Shown here one piece after another: positions 46,027 through 55,649 of a stretch of DNA of 64,000 nucleotides. This DNA is from Cyclobacteriaceae bacterium (GTDB taxonomy: Bacteria > Bacteroidota > Bacteroidia > Cytophagales > Cyclobacteriaceae). The position numbers were made by a program, and so were the translations under genes. The stretch spans positions 186,001 through 250,000 of the forward strand of contig JAHBTX010000002.1 in assembly GCA_019638395.1 (NCBI GenBank), given 5' to 3'. The first letter of the stretch is position 1; every line of letters starts with the position of its first letter. Below the pieces are notes generated by a model, which saw only the letters and a program-made list of their open reading frames with translations, was not told where the DNA came from and searched no databases.

Positions 46027-47931
46027 TTACAATGCCCCCGCCTTAATCTCATCTACTACACCCGGATCGAGTAAAGTAGAAGTATCGCCCAGATTGGAAG
46101 TTTCGCCTTCGGCTATTTTTCGAAGTATTCTGCGCATAATTTTTCCGGAGCGCGTTTTGGGCAAACCTTTTACAAATTGAATTTTATCGGGCTTGGCAAT
46201 TGCGCCTATAATGCGCGATACGGTTTGAATAATATCCTGTCGCGTAAGGTTTTCATCGCCATGATGCGATTCAGCAATTACATAGGCATAGATGCCTTGC
46301 CCTTTTACATCGTGCGGATAACCCACCACCGCACTCTCCACCACACCGGCATGCATGTTAATCGCATTTTCTACTTCGGCTGTACCAATTCTATGACCGC
46401 TTACATTCAATACATCATCTACCCTTCCGGTGATGCGATAATGACCATCTACATCGCGCAAGCAACCATCGCCCGTAAAATATAAACCCGGATAGGTTGC
46501 AAAATAATTTAACCGACACCGCTCATGATCGCCATACGTAGTGCGCAACATTCCCGGCCACGGGGTTTTAATACACAGGTTTCCGCTTACTTCGTTGCCC
46601 ACAATTTCTTTTCCGTTTTCATCTACCAGGCATGGGTTTACTCCCGGCAATGGCAATGTGGCAAACGTTGGTTTTTGTGGTGTAATGTTGGCCATGTTTG
46701 AAATCAATACACCTGCTGTTTCAGTTTGCCACCAGGTATCTACTATGGGGCAATTTCCTTTACCAATATTTTTATGATACCAATGCCAGGCTTCTGCGTT
46801 GATGGGTTCGCCAACTGTACCCAATACCTGAAGCGAACTCAAATCTTTACCGGCAACATAATCTAATCCAAAACCCATTAAACTTCTGATGGCGGTTGGT
46901 GCAGTGTATAAAATATTTACTTTGTATTTATCTACAATATCCCAGAAGCGACCGGCATCGGGCCAGGTGGGTACACCTTCAAACATAAGTGATGTGGCTC
47001 CTGATAAAAGTGGACCATATACAATGTAACTATGACCGGTTATCCAACCGATATCGGCTGTACAAAAATGAATTTGCCCGGGTTGATATTGAAACACATT
47101 CTGAAAGGTGTAGGCTGTCCACACCATATACCCACCAATGGTATGCACCACACCTTTTGGTTTGCCGGTGGAGCCGGAAGTGTATAAGATAAACAACATG
47201 TCTTCGGCATCCATTACTTCAGCCGAACAATCGGGGTTGCCTTGTGTTTCTACTTTTTTGATTTCATCTTCCCACCATGCATCGCGGCCTTTAATCATAC
47301 TAACCGGCATGCGGGTGCGGGTACAAACAATTACCCGTTTTACAAACGGGCAAGCGATTAAGGCATCGTCAATAACCGATTTAAGCGGAATATCTTTTGC
47401 TCCGCGATAAGCACCATCGCAGGTAATTACAAATTCTGCTTTGGCATCTTGCAATCTATCGGCAATAGATTGAGCCGAGAAGCCTCCAAAAACTACGGAG
47501 TGTATCGCTCCGATTCGTGCACAGGCCAGCACAGCAATGGGTAACTCCGGAATCATACCCATATAAATACACACGCGATCGCCTTTCTTCACACCATTGT
47601 TCCGAAGCACGTTGGCAAACTGTTTTACTTTAAAAAGTAAATCTTTATAGGTAAGCACGCGATGATGTTCTTCCGGATCGTTTGGTTCCCAGATAATGGC
47701 TGGTGTATCGCCCAGTTTTTCAATGTGGCGATCAAGGCAGTTTTCGGTAATATTCAGTTTACCGCCTTCAAACCATTTTACTTTCGGTTCAGTAAAATTC
47801 CAATCCAGTACTTTGTCCCATTTTTTCTTCCATTGAAAATCAGACGCTACCTCGGCCCAGAATTTTTCAGGTTGTTCTATGCTTTCTTTGTAAGCCTGTT
47901 GATACTCGGCTAAGCTGGTAATCCGTTTCAT
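46027..47931 (-). CDS. acs: Acetyl-CoA synthetase
   Basis: AMP-forming ligase that activates acetate. The 634-residue protein has the adenylation motif YTSGSTGKPKGVVHT, the WWQTETAG and TGDGCLRDVDGHYRITGRVDD cores, and the C-terminal KTRSGKIMRRIL with Lys597, the site at which Acs is acetylated in other bacteria. All family motifs are intact. Single gene on the minus strand, 168 bases downstream of the ApbE-ZIP pair. Confidence 0.96.
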   Translation of the reverse strand: MKRITSLAEYQQAYKESIEQPEKFWAEVASDFQWKKKWDKVLDWNFTEPKVKWFEGGKLNITENCLDRHIEKLGDTPAIIWEPNDPEEHHRVLTYKDLLFKVKQFANVLRNNGVKKGDRVCIYMGMIPELPIAVLACARIGAIHSVVFGGFSAQSIADRLQDAKAEFVITCDGAYRGAKDIPLKSVIDDALIACPFVKRVIVCTRTRMPVSMIKGRDAWWEDEIKKVETQGNPDCSAEVMDAEDMLFILYTSGSTGKPKGVVHTIGGYMVWTAYTFQNVFQYQPGQIHFCTADIGWITGHSYIVYGPLLSGATSLMFEGVPTWPDAGRFWDIVDKYKVNILYTAPTAIRSLMGFGLDYVAGKDLSSLQVLGTVGEPINAEAWHWYHKNIGKGNCPIVDTWWQTETAGVLISNMANITPQKPTFATLPLPGVNPCLVDENGKEIVGNEVSGNLCIKTPWPGMLRTTYGDHERCRLNYFATYPGLYFTGDGCLRDVDGHYRITGRVDDVLNVSGHRIGTAEVENAINMHAGVVESAVVGYPHDVKGQGIYAYVIAESHHGDENLTRQDIIQTVSRIIGAIAKPDKIQFVKGLPKTRSGKIMRRILRKIAEGETSNLGDTSTLLDPGVVDEIKAGAL

Positions 47932-48027
47932 GAGGTAACTGACAATTTAACTTCTCTAAAATCGATTACTTAACCGAGATTTCAAAAGCAAATTAGCGTA
48001 ATCGTCTTGCATTAGTTTTCTACTATG

Positions 48028-48071
48028 AACCTTTCAGGTCTTTTAGTGTCGGCATAAAGACCTGAAAGGTT
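48028..48071. repeat. 16-base inverted repeat between the ZIP and acs genes
   Basis: AACCTTTCAGGTCTTT / AAAGACCTGAAAGGTT, perfect, with a 12-base loop. A T-rich run follows on the plus strand but not on the minus strand, where the genes lie; it may be a terminator of the ApbE-ZIP pair or a dispersed element. Confidence 0.6.
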
Positions 48072-48099
48072 TTAATAGTTTTTTTCGAGAAGCAAGCGA

Positions 48100-48870
48100 T
48101 TAAATCGCATATTCCACGGCAACGGCCAGCAAAGCGCCAATTACCGCCACGCCCAGTTTCCAGATATTAAACCGGTGTTCGGGGCTGCTTTCAAATACAA
48201 TGGTAGTAGAGATGTGCAAAAAATTTCCGCACACCAAGGCGTATAAATAGATCAGACCTGTTTCACTAAGTAGTTTGCTCTCTACAAAGTAAGAACTGAT
48301 TAATAAGCCTACCGGGGCTGCGAGCGAAAAGATGATCAGGTGGGGTAATGCCTTGCGCTTAGAGTGCAACTGAATAGCCAGAACCGTCATCAGCGCAAAT
48401 GCAGCTGGTGCCCGGTGCAGCGCAATACCCAACAACACAGCATTAACATCGTACCCAAAGCCCATAGTAACCGGTTGAGCCAGCATACTGCCTTCTAAAA
48501 AAGCATGCACACACAAAGCCGATAACAATACTATTGCCGATACGGTGTGGTGTTTATGCGAATGTCCATGATGGTGATCGTGGTCAGCATGATCATGCGA
48601 ATGAATATGCCCATGCTCTACACCCGATGTAAAATATTCCAGCAGTTGTTGCAGAAAGAAACCTGCCAGTACAAATAAACCAATCAACTCTACATCGGAG
48701 TGTTGGCGGTATAACTCAGGTAAAATGTGGGTAACGGTAATGGCAAACAGGTACGAGCCCGCAAACACCAGTAGTAACTTAAAACTGTTTCCTTTTGCAG
48801 AAGGAACCAGGTACACCATTAGTCCGGCCAGTAAGGGTGTAAAAAAAAGTACAAGTAATTTTAAAGTCAT
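48100..48870 (-). CDS. ZIP family metal transporter
   Basis: A 256-residue inner-membrane transporter, likely for zinc or a related divalent metal. Eight helices are expected; the ZIP core residues lie in LCVHAFLEGSM and ALHRAPAAFAL. The long loop HGHIHSHDHADHDHHHGHSH (20 residues) is a histidine-rich metal-binding segment. The frame opens 23 codons earlier inside apbE; the ATG at 48870 (MTLKLLVLFF) is the plausible start and leaves 16 bases after the apbE stop. Confidence 0.88.
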   Translation of the reverse strand: MTLKLLVLFFTPLLAGLMVYLVPSAKGNSFKLLLVFAGSYLFAITVTHILPELYRQHSDVELIGLFVLAGFFLQQLLEYFTSGVEHGHIHSHDHADHDHHHGHSHKHHTVSAIVLLSALCVHAFLEGSMLAQPVTMGFGYDVNAVLLGIALHRAPAAFALMTVLAIQLHSKRKALPHLIIFSLAAPVGLLISSYFVESKLLSETGLIYLYALVCGNFLHISTTIVFESSPEHRFNIWKLGVAVIGALLAVAVEYAI

Positions 48871-48886
48871 AATGGCCGTACGCGAA

Positions 48887-49909
48887 TCAGGGATTGATGC
48901 TAAGTTGTTTACTGATTTTTTCGGTGGCAAAGGTAGCAATACCTTCGGGAGTTGTATAGATCAGAAAGGCATCGATTTCCGGATGTTTTTTTAATACTTC
49001 GATGGCTCGTTCGTGCCCCATTACCATAAATGCAGTGCCCCAGGCATCGGCTGTGGTGCAATCGCCAGTAAATACAGAAGCACTGAGAAGTGAACGTGTG
49101 GCCGGATAGCCCGTTTGTGGATCGATGGTGTGCGAATATTTTTTACCATCCACTTCTCTATAATTAAAGTAGTTGCCTGATGTAGTGAAAGACTGATCGG
49201 TTAACGATACATAAGCTTTGAAGAACTGATTGTCGCGCGTGGAGTTTGGATCAAGGATGCCCAACTCCCACGGTTTACCGGATTTAAGATTAATGCCACA
49301 AGCCATACCTTCTCCACCTAACTCAACCAGCATATTTTTAATTCCCTTGGCCTTCAAAAAATCTGTAATTACATCGGCACCATAGCCCTGACCAATGCCA
49401 CCAAAATCAAGTTGCGCACGCGAATCCAGTTTCCAGATACTATCCTGATTAAATTGAATTTTTTCAAAACCGATAATGGTGCGGATGGAATCAATCTTTG
49501 AGCTATCGGGGCGTTCTACTTTCTTCTGCGCAAAGCCCCAGAGATTAACCAAGGGTAAAACGGTAGGATCAAACGCACCCTGAGAATCGGAAAAAACTTT
49601 TTGTGCCACTACTACGGGCGGGCGCAGATAGGGAAGTTTAAATTTAAATCCACCCGAGCGGTTAAAAACCGAAACCTCCGAATTAGGATTATAATTATTA
49701 ATGGATTGATTAACCAAAACCAACAACGAATCAATGGCCGATTTAAAATTTCGATTCTGTGAATCGAAATAGGTTATGTTGTAGGTAGTGGCCATCGTTT
49801 CGCCTTGTATCCGAATTGGTTCGGGTACATGGTGGCGGCATTGATAAACAATCCATATCGCAGCCAGCACCACAATAGAGTAGATTGCATTTTTCCAACG
49901 GTTGTTCAT
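48887..49909 (-). CDS. apbE: FAD:protein FMN transferase (ApbE)
   Basis: Periplasmic flavin transferase that attaches FMN to threonine in targets such as Na-translocating NADH:quinone reductase. The 340-residue protein starts at 49909 (MNNRWKNAIYSIVVL) with one hydrophobic segment, possibly a lipoprotein signal ending near IVYQC. Conserved features are MATTYNITY, VSVFNRSG, DFGGIGQGYGADVI and the signature SHTIDPQTGYP followed by CTTADAWGTAFMVMG. It is divergent from ruvB and followed by a ZIP transporter gene on the same strand. Confidence 0.92.
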   Translation of the reverse strand: MNNRWKNAIYSIVVLAAIWIVYQCRHHVPEPIRIQGETMATTYNITYFDSQNRNFKSAIDSLLVLVNQSINNYNPNSEVSVFNRSGGFKFKLPYLRPPVVVAQKVFSDSQGAFDPTVLPLVNLWGFAQKKVERPDSSKIDSIRTIIGFEKIQFNQDSIWKLDSRAQLDFGGIGQGYGADVITDFLKAKGIKNMLVELGGEGMACGINLKSGKPWELGILDPNSTRDNQFFKAYVSLTDQSFTTSGNYFNYREVDGKKYSHTIDPQTGYPATRSLLSASVFTGDCTTADAWGTAFMVMGHERAIEVLKKHPEIDAFLIYTTPEGIATFATEKISKQLSINP

Positions 49910-50000
49910 TTGGTAGAATTGGGCATGCAAGTTAAAACCCAAAAGCATAATTAGAACCAGCAAGCAGTTTATTTGCTTAACTTTCGCATTGATAGAATTT

Positions 50001-51035
50001 ATGCGCGAAGATTATTTAAAAGGCGATCCGGAAGGACAAAGCCCCACCGATAAAGAAATAGAAAAAGCCCTGCGGCCGCTAACCTTCAGCGATTTTACCG
50101 GTCAGCAAAAAGTAGTAGATAACATTAAAGTGTTTGTGCAAGCTGCCAAACAACGGGAGGAATCGTTAGATCACGTATTATTGCATGGTCCTCCCGGTCT
50201 GGGTAAAACAACCTTATCGTTTATCATAGCAAACGAACTTGGTTCGCATATAAAAATCACCTCTGGGCCGGTGTTAGATAAACCCAGCGATCTTGCCGGA
50301 TTGCTTACCAATCTGGAAACAAACGATGTACTTTTTATTGATGAAATTCATAGGCTTAATCCAATAGTGGAAGAATACTTGTATTCGGCCATGGAAGATT
50401 ACCGGATTGATATCATGCTTGATTCGGGGCCCAATGCCCGCTCTGTACAAATCAGTTTAAATCCGTTTACATTAATTGGTGCAACTACGCGTGCTGGTTT
50501 ACTTACGGCTCCGCTTCGCGCACGTTTTGCTATTAATGCACGCCTGGAATATTATGATTCGGAGTTGCTTACTAAAATTGTAAACCGCTCGGCCGAAATT
50601 TTAAAAACACCCATTGTTAATGATGCCGCCTTTGAAATTGCCCGCAGAAGCAGGGGTACCCCTCGCATTGCCAACAACTTATTGAGGCGCACACGCGATT
50701 TTGCCCAGATAAAGGGCGATGGCACCATTACAAAAGCCATTGCGCAAATGGCTTTGCAGGCTTTAGATGTGGATGAGAATGGATTAGATGATATGGACAA
50801 CCGCATACTCAGCACCATCATCGAAAAATTTAAAGGTGGCCCGGTAGGACTTACTACTATTGCTACCGCAGTAGGCGAAGAAGCAGAAACCATTGAAGAA
50901 GTTTATGAACCTTTCCTGATTCAGGAAGGCTATATTAAGCGAACCTCGCGCGGAAGAGAAGCTGCCGAAAAAGCCTATAAGCATTTAAAGCTGGCCCCAC
51001 CGCCATCGGTACGAGGCCCCGGTTTGTTTGATTAA
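50001..51035 (+). CDS. ruvB: Holliday junction branch migration helicase RuvB
   Basis: Hexameric AAA+ motor of RuvABC recombination repair. The 344-residue protein starts at the ATG at 50001 ([12 protein letters not shown]) rather than an upstream TTG. Walker A is GPPGLGKT (63-70), Walker [10 protein letters not shown] (111-119), then the RuvB-specific [18 protein letters not shown] and a C-terminal winged helix ([19 protein letters not shown]). ruvA and ruvC are not in the window. Confidence 0.97.
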   Translation: MREDYLKGDPEGQSPTDKEIEKALRPLTFSDFTGQQKVVDNIKVFVQAAKQREESLDHVLLHGPPGLGKTTLSFIIANELGSHIKITSGPVLDKPSDLAGLLTNLETNDVLFIDEIHRLNPIVEEYLYSAMEDYRIDIMLDSGPNARSVQISLNPFTLIGATTRAGLLTAPLRARFAINARLEYYDSELLTKIVNRSAEILKTPIVNDAAFEIARRSRGTPRIANNLLRRTRDFAQIKGDGTITKAIAQMALQALDVDENGLDDMDNRILSTIIEKFKGGPVGLTTIATAVGEEAETIEEVYEPFLIQEGYIKRTSRGREAAEKAYKHLKLAPPPSVRGPGLFD

Positions 51036-51158
51036 ACTTGGGTAGTAGCAATTTGCCACCAAAATAGCGCTTTATGCGAATGCTCTTGGTTTAAAGTACG
51101 TTTATAAGTTGAACGTTTTTGCTTTTCAGGTGTACAGTGCATTAAAAACCTGAATTTT

Positions 51159-53153
51159 ATGAAGCGTTTCGTTTGTCTTTTAGCCCTTATACCCTCGCTT
51201 GTCTTTGCGGTTACGCCAGAACGTATTCTTCCCAAAACACTTGTTATAAAACCGGTAACATGGTATGCCGCGCAAAAGCAAGCCTGGGCTACCGAAGCTA
51301 AATCGGGTAATACACAAGCATGGTTTAATTATTACACGGCAGCAGTATTTGCACAATCATCGCGTGCCGATCTTGCACAAATACTTCAAGGTATGAGTAT
51401 AGCCATACCCAATACCTACGAGTATTGGTTGGCTAAAGGTTGGTACGATGCCTTCAATAAAGAAGCACACGATGCATTGCAAAAGGCCTACACCCTTAAT
51501 CCCGAACAACCCGATGGTTATGGACTTATGCAATTATACTCTGAGTTTACACTTGATGAATCCAACCGTAAAAAGTTTAGCAAAGGCTTGTATTCAAAGG
51601 GGCAGGTATCTCCTGCGTTGCTTAATTACAGTTATAACGTGTTGATGAGTCTGGAACCCAATGCAGTATTGATTACCGAAGGAGAAGGAACAACCACACC
51701 GCTTTTTGTATTACAAGATGCCCTGCAGGTGCGCACCGATGTAGTAGTCCTCAATCTGGAAATGTTAAACCATGCCGACTATGTTCAACGGAAGTTCGCA
51801 CAAGCCGGCCTGAACCCGATCGAAGCAAATGCCAGCGTTACATCCAAAAGCTCCTGGGTTTGTTCGCAATTACCAATTGCTAATCAGCACAAGAAATTTT
51901 ATTATGCGTTAACCGTTGGTCGCGATAATATACAATCACTGAAAGAGTACTTGTATGTGGTGGGTCTTGCATCGGTGCATAGCGCCACCAGCATCAATAA
52001 CGTATCGTTGATTAAAGATAATCTCGAAAAGAAATTTATGCTGGATTATCTTCAGGTAAATTTTAATGGGGAAATGGATAGCGATGCTGGTCGGGCATTT
52101 AGCTCAAACTATTTGCTGCCCATGATTTTGTTATACGAGGCTTATCAGCAGGAAGGACAATTGGAAAAGGCGAAGAACCTGCGAACAATTATGGAGAAAG
52201 TAGCTGCTGATACCGGAAAAAAAGAAATGATTGCCCATTACCTGGATGCAACGGTAGTTGAAACAATTCCATACTTTCCATTTGCGATGGATGTAAAATC
52301 ATGGGAAGATGATTTCAGACCCGTATCAGGTTTAATCTATGCAGGTAATACAGAAGTAACTAATGCCCAATACAACCGCTTTTTAGAGTATTTACAGATA
52401 AACAAACTAACCGACTTGCATGAACGATATAAGTTTGATTTTAGTCGATATGAGGAACCAGCCCTGGCATTTATGACTAACTATGCATTACCACGAACGG
52501 GGACAAAAAAGAATCGATACTTCAATCATTATCCGGCTGTAAACATCTCGTACGAAGCTGCTCTTGCTTATTGCGAATGGCTTACAGAACAATATAATCA
52601 TGCACCGGAACGCAAGTATAAAAAAGTAAAATTCAGATTACCTTCGGTGGATGAGTGGCAGATTGCAGCTGCGGGAATTAAAAATCCAACAGGCTGGAAA
52701 TTGAATGAACAGGAAGTAGAGGTAAGGATTACACCAAAAGGCCAGGAGTTTGATAAGAATCCGGAACTGAAAAAGGTTTTGCTTAACGATCCTGAAATTC
52801 AATATCCATGGTTTAGATATTTTGGCTTGCGAAATTCACCCATTAACAATAAAGGGTGTTACCTCGGAAATTTTAAATCCGAACCCTGCGATTGCCCGGG
52901 CTATAAAGGCAACAAGCCGTTAAATAACGATGGCTTTGCAGCCATGTCTCCTACTAAATCTTATTTTCCTAACGATATTGGTTTGTACGATGTAGTGGGT
53001 AATGTGGCCGAGATGATTAATGAAAAAGGAAAGGCATGCGGAGGAAGTTGGAATCATCCACCTGCAGAATCGACCATTAAGAGTATAAATACTTATACCA
53101 ATCCCGATGCTGCTGTGGGTTTCCGGGTTTTTATGGAGATTATAGAAAAATAG
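51159..53153 (+). CDS. Secreted formylglycine-generating-enzyme-like (SUMF1) protein with helical N-terminal region
   Basis: A 664-residue secreted protein (signal peptide about 1-17, cut near VFA). Residues about 20-370 are helical with TPR-like segments (HDALQKAYTLNPEQPDGY). The C-terminal about 385-660 is a SUMF1/FGE-sulfatase domain: GNTEVTNAQYNRFLEYL, AVNISYEAALAYCEWLTEQY, RLPSVDEWQIAAAG, GLYDVVGNVAEMI, CGGSWNHP and VGFRVFME. In Bacteroidota this fold also occurs in gliding proteins GldJ/GldK, but there is no lipobox here. It lies 6 bases before an ECF sigma gene. A TTCAGGT / ACCTGAA inverted repeat precedes the ATG. Confidence 0.82.
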   Translation: MKRFVCLLALIPSLVFAVTPERILPKTLVIKPVTWYAAQKQAWATEAKSGNTQAWFNYYTAAVFAQSSRADLAQILQGMSIAIPNTYEYWLAKGWYDAFNKEAHDALQKAYTLNPEQPDGYGLMQLYSEFTLDESNRKKFSKGLYSKGQVSPALLNYSYNVLMSLEPNAVLITEGEGTTTPLFVLQDALQVRTDVVVLNLEMLNHADYVQRKFAQAGLNPIEANASVTSKSSWVCSQLPIANQHKKFYYALTVGRDNIQSLKEYLYVVGLASVHSATSINNVSLIKDNLEKKFMLDYLQVNFNGEMDSDAGRAFSSNYLLPMILLYEAYQQEGQLEKAKNLRTIMEKVAADTGKKEMIAHYLDATVVETIPYFPFAMDVKSWEDDFRPVSGLIYAGNTEVTNAQYNRFLEYLQINKLTDLHERYKFDFSRYEEPALAFMTNYALPRTGTKKNRYFNHYPAVNISYEAALAYCEWLTEQYNHAPERKYKKVKFRLPSVDEWQIAAAGIKNPTGWKLNEQEVEVRITPKGQEFDKNPELKKVLLNDPEIQYPWFRYFGLRNSPINNKGCYLGNFKSEPCDCPGYKGNKPLNNDGFAAMSPTKSYFPNDIGLYDVVGNVAEMINEKGKACGGSWNHPPAESTIKSINTYTNPDAAVGFRVFMEIIEK

Positions 53154-53159
53154 GCTGAA

Positions 53160-53735
53160 ATGTTTTTTAAACCGAAACTTGCTCGTTTGCCAGACGAGGA
53201 GTTGATGCATGAAATCCGGCAGGGACGTGAGGCTGCGTTTACAGAATTGTATGCGCGGTACAGCACATCCCTGCTGCGCTATTTTACGCGTATGCTTTGG
53301 AATAATAGAGCGCTGGCTGAAGACTTGTTGCATGATTTGTTTTTGAAAATTATTCACAATCCACAACAATTTGATACAAATAGAAAATTTTCAACCTGGG
53401 CTTATTCGGTGGCGCACAACATGTGTAAAAACGAATATCGTAAAAAACAGAATCAGCGATTAGATGGGATTGAAGTAAAGCAGTCGCGTGATTTAGATCG
53501 GGAACTGGATTTATTTTCGGCACACGATAAGTTGGCTATGCTACTGGAAACATTGGAGGAAGAAGATAAGACTATTTTTTTACTCCGCTATGAAGAAGAG
53601 TTAAGCATAGGACAGATCAGCCAGATTGTATTTATGCCCGAAGGTACGGTGAAGTCGCGGTTGTTTTATTTGCGCAAACAATTGGCAATAGAATTGAATG
53701 AGTATAAGGTTGTACTTAAAGAAAAAACAGTATGA
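53160..53735 (+). CDS. ECF-type RNA polymerase sigma factor
   Basis: A 191-residue sigma-70 family factor. Region 2 (about 20-85: YARYSTSLLRYFTRMLWNNR.LAEDLLHDLFLKI.....F.......STWAYSVAHNMC) and region 4 (about 125-180: LEEEDKTIFLLRYEEELSIGQISQIVFMPEGTVKSRLFYLRKQL) are complete; region 3 is missing as usual for ECF factors. It is sandwiched between the SUMF1-like gene (6-base gap) and a membrane protein (4-base overlap, ATGA). Confidence 0.93.
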   Translation: MFFKPKLARLPDEELMHEIRQGREAAFTELYARYSTSLLRYFTRMLWNNRALAEDLLHDLFLKIIHNPQQFDTNRKFSTWAYSVAHNMCKNEYRKKQNQRLDGIEVKQSRDLDRELDLFSAHDKLAMLLETLEEEDKTIFLLRYEEELSIGQISQIVFMPEGTVKSRLFYLRKQLAIELNEYKVVLKEKTV

Positions 53736-54286
53736 ATACGCATGTTGGAAATGAGTATGAAGATTTTGAAAAGTTGCTAGCGGATAAATTCTATTCGGAA
53801 TTAACAGCCAACGAATTAAAACTCATAAATCGGTTTGTAACCAGTCCGCAGGAGTACGAAGACCTTCGCTTATCCGGATTGAAAATGAAGAAATGGTTTG
53901 CTGAAAATCCGGTATTGAACAAAAGCGATGAGTCTCTTTTGAAATTGAAACGCGCATTGCGTCAGCAACAACCTGCAGTGAATTTTAGTCTGCGAAAAGT
54001 TTGGATTGGTTATGCCATGATTGCTATGCTGTTCGGTTTTGGTGGATGGTGGTTGGGTAAATCAGAACCTTCCATTCCAGTAACAAGAGTTGAAAAAGTT
54101 TTAATGCACGATACGGTTTACCTTACCACCAAGCCTGACACCGTTTTTCGCGAAAGAATTATCTATAAAGACAGGCCAATAATTTTAACAACTAACAACC
54201 ACCAACCAGAGATACAAAACACTAGAGGGGTTTCAATGAAAGAAAAGGAAGATTTAGATAAGTTGTTGGTATCGGGGTTGGATTAG
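53732..54286 (+). CDS. Putative anti-sigma factor, single-pass membrane protein
   Basis: A 184-residue protein with an N-terminal cytoplasmic helical part (about 1-85; FEKLLADKFYSELTANELKLINRFV), one membrane helix (about 90-108, WIGYAMIAMLFGFGGWWLG) and a short periplasmic tail. Its coupling to the sigma gene by an ATGA overlap and its topology are those of anti-sigma factors. No zinc-binding HxxxCxxC motif was seen, so the identification rests on context and topology. Confidence 0.65.
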   Translation: MNTHVGNEYEDFEKLLADKFYSELTANELKLINRFVTSPQEYEDLRLSGLKMKKWFAENPVLNKSDESLLKLKRALRQQQPAVNFSLRKVWIGYAMIAMLFGFGGWWLGKSEPSIPVTRVEKVLMHDTVYLTTKPDTVFRERIIYKDRPIILTTNNHQPEIQNTRGVSMKEKEDLDKLLVSGLD

Positions 54287-54287
54287 C

Positions 54288-54317
54288 TTATCCTTACTTT
54301 GTATCAAAGTATGATAA
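54288..54317. terminator. Stem-loop between convergent genes
   Basis: TTATC...TACTTTG / CAAAGTA...GATAA with loop TAT, about 12 pairs with small bulges, followed by AAAATTT. It lies between the anti-sigma gene and a minus-strand membrane gene. Confidence 0.5.
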
Positions 54318-54358
54318 AATTTACCCTTACGCCATGTTTCGCAGAGATATCTCGCATG

Positions 54359-54781
54359 TTAGTTAGAGCTAGCCCGCTCCACCTTCTCTACAAAATACTT
54401 GGTATCGCCCCGCCAGGGAAAACGAACATAGCGTTTCACAAAATGGAGGTTAACACGTTCGCCACTTAAGGCAACTTCTTCTAACTGTTTGATCACTTCC
54501 GTTTGATCGCCTTCAATAGAAAAATCGAACGTTTCTGCAACCGGACTAACACCTTTTAATGCCCCGAACGACTCAAGGCTGATCTTCCCTTCGTATGTTT
54601 TAAACAATACACCTTTTTCGGTTACACGAAGCACCTTGCCGGCCATCGTTCCCTTTTCATAAACACCCCAATAAGCAAAAGCCAGCGCACTAATACCCAG
54701 CAAAAGCGCTATCACTGCAATTCGCTTAATCCACTTTACAGTTGAGCGTACGGTTTTCTTTACAAAGCCTTCCTGTTCCAT
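54359..54781 (-). CDS. Small membrane protein, unknown function
   Basis: A 140-residue protein with one membrane helix (about 20-42, IAVIALLLGISALAFAYWGVY) and a soluble C-terminal part rich in beta structure (GKVLRVTEKGVLFKTYEGKISLESFG; ending KRYVRFPWRGDTKYFVEKV). It begins two bases after lgt and is probably co-transcribed with it. Similar short proteins in Bacteroidota are sometimes called '6-phosphogluconate dehydrogenase' in databases, but nothing here supports that enzyme name. Function unknown. Confidence 0.7.
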   Translation of the reverse strand: MEQEGFVKKTVRSTVKWIKRIAVIALLLGISALAFAYWGVYEKGTMAGKVLRVTEKGVLFKTYEGKISLESFGALKGVSPVAETFDFSIEGDQTEVIKQLEEVALSGERVNLHFVKRYVRFPWRGDTKYFVEKVERASSN

Positions 54782-54783
54782 AG

Positions 54784-55557
54784 TTAGCGGGTTATTTTTT
54801 TGATTCTGTTAAGACGAATATAGAAATAAAGTGCAACAGAAATTACGAGTATAGAAATGAACTGGGAGTTGGAAAGAATATTTTCAATTAAGAACCCGCG
54901 TTCAATATCACCCCGGAACATTTCCAAAACACCTCTGCCCACTGCGTACACCATCAGGTAGATAAGGAAAAGTTGTCCGTCAAAATTTTTCTTCTTTTTC
55001 AGGATAAGAAGCACAATCAAAATAAAAAAAATAAAAGCGGCCTCGAATAATTGAGTTGGGTAGAGCGGTGTGTGCAGCGGTTCGGCCTGGCAAACGGGGT
55101 TGCTGAAAACCACACCTAGAAAACTATCGGTTGGCAACCCGTAACAGCAACCGGCCATAAAACAACCCACACGGCCAAAGCCATGCACAATGCAGGTTAC
55201 TACGGCCATCACATCCAGCATGCCCAGCACGGACACTTTTATTTTTTTAAAGTACCACAGCATTACCGGAATACACGTGAGCAACGAACCATAAAACACA
55301 AAACCACTTCCTGAAAAAAGTTTTTGGGGTTGACTGAGGTACAGTGAGGGATCTTCGAAAATCATGAAGAACTTGCCGCCTACAACTCCTGCAAGTACTA
55401 ATAGGATAAAAAGATTATTGCTTTGATCGAACGTAAGGCTGTATTGTTTTTTGCCTTGCCAGTACATGTAAAGAAAACCCAGTAACGCACCCAAGGCAAT
55501 GCAAAACCCATAGGTATAAATGGTAAACGATCCGACTTTAAAGAGAATGGGATGCAT
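54784..55557 (-). CDS. lgt: Prolipoprotein diacylglyceryl transferase
   Basis: First enzyme of lipoprotein maturation: transfers a diacylglyceryl group from phosphatidylglycerol to the lipobox cysteine. The 257-residue inner-membrane protein has seven or so helices, the Lgt signature HGFGRVGCFMAGCCYGLPTD, and GRGVLEMFRGD near the C terminus with the conserved Arg. It lies 92 bases after frr, across a repeat-rich spacer. Confidence 0.95.
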   Translation of the reverse strand: MHPILFKVGSFTIYTYGFCIALGALLGFLYMYWQGKKQYSLTFDQSNNLFILLVLAGVVGGKFFMIFEDPSLYLSQPQKLFSGSGFVFYGSLLTCIPVMLWYFKKIKVSVLGMLDVMAVVTCIVHGFGRVGCFMAGCCYGLPTDSFLGVVFSNPVCQAEPLHTPLYPTQLFEAAFIFFILIVLLILKKKKNFDGQLFLIYLMVYAVGRGVLEMFRGDIERGFLIENILSNSQFISILVISVALYFYIRLNRIKKITR

Positions 55558-55562
55558 AAATT

Positions 55563-55643
55563 GATTTGAAAATGAGTTGATTTGAGAATTTGAAAATGAA
55601 GTTTACATGAGACGTAATTTTCAAATTGGCTAATTTTCAAATC
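55563..55643. repeat. Nested inverted repeats in the frr-lgt spacer
   Basis: Two copies of ATTTGAAAAT (55564-55573, 55588-55597) are followed by two reverse copies ATTTTCAAAT (55617-55626, 55633-55642). Outer arms GATTTGAAAAT / ATTTTCAAATC and inner arms AATTTGAAAAT / ATTTTCAAATT are each 11 perfect pairs. Confidence 0.85.
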
Positions 55644-55649
55644 TTCAAA

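Noticed and set aside
48545-48615. His-rich segment as a separate metallochaperone gene
   Set aside because: It is the loop of the ZIP transporter in one uninterrupted frame.
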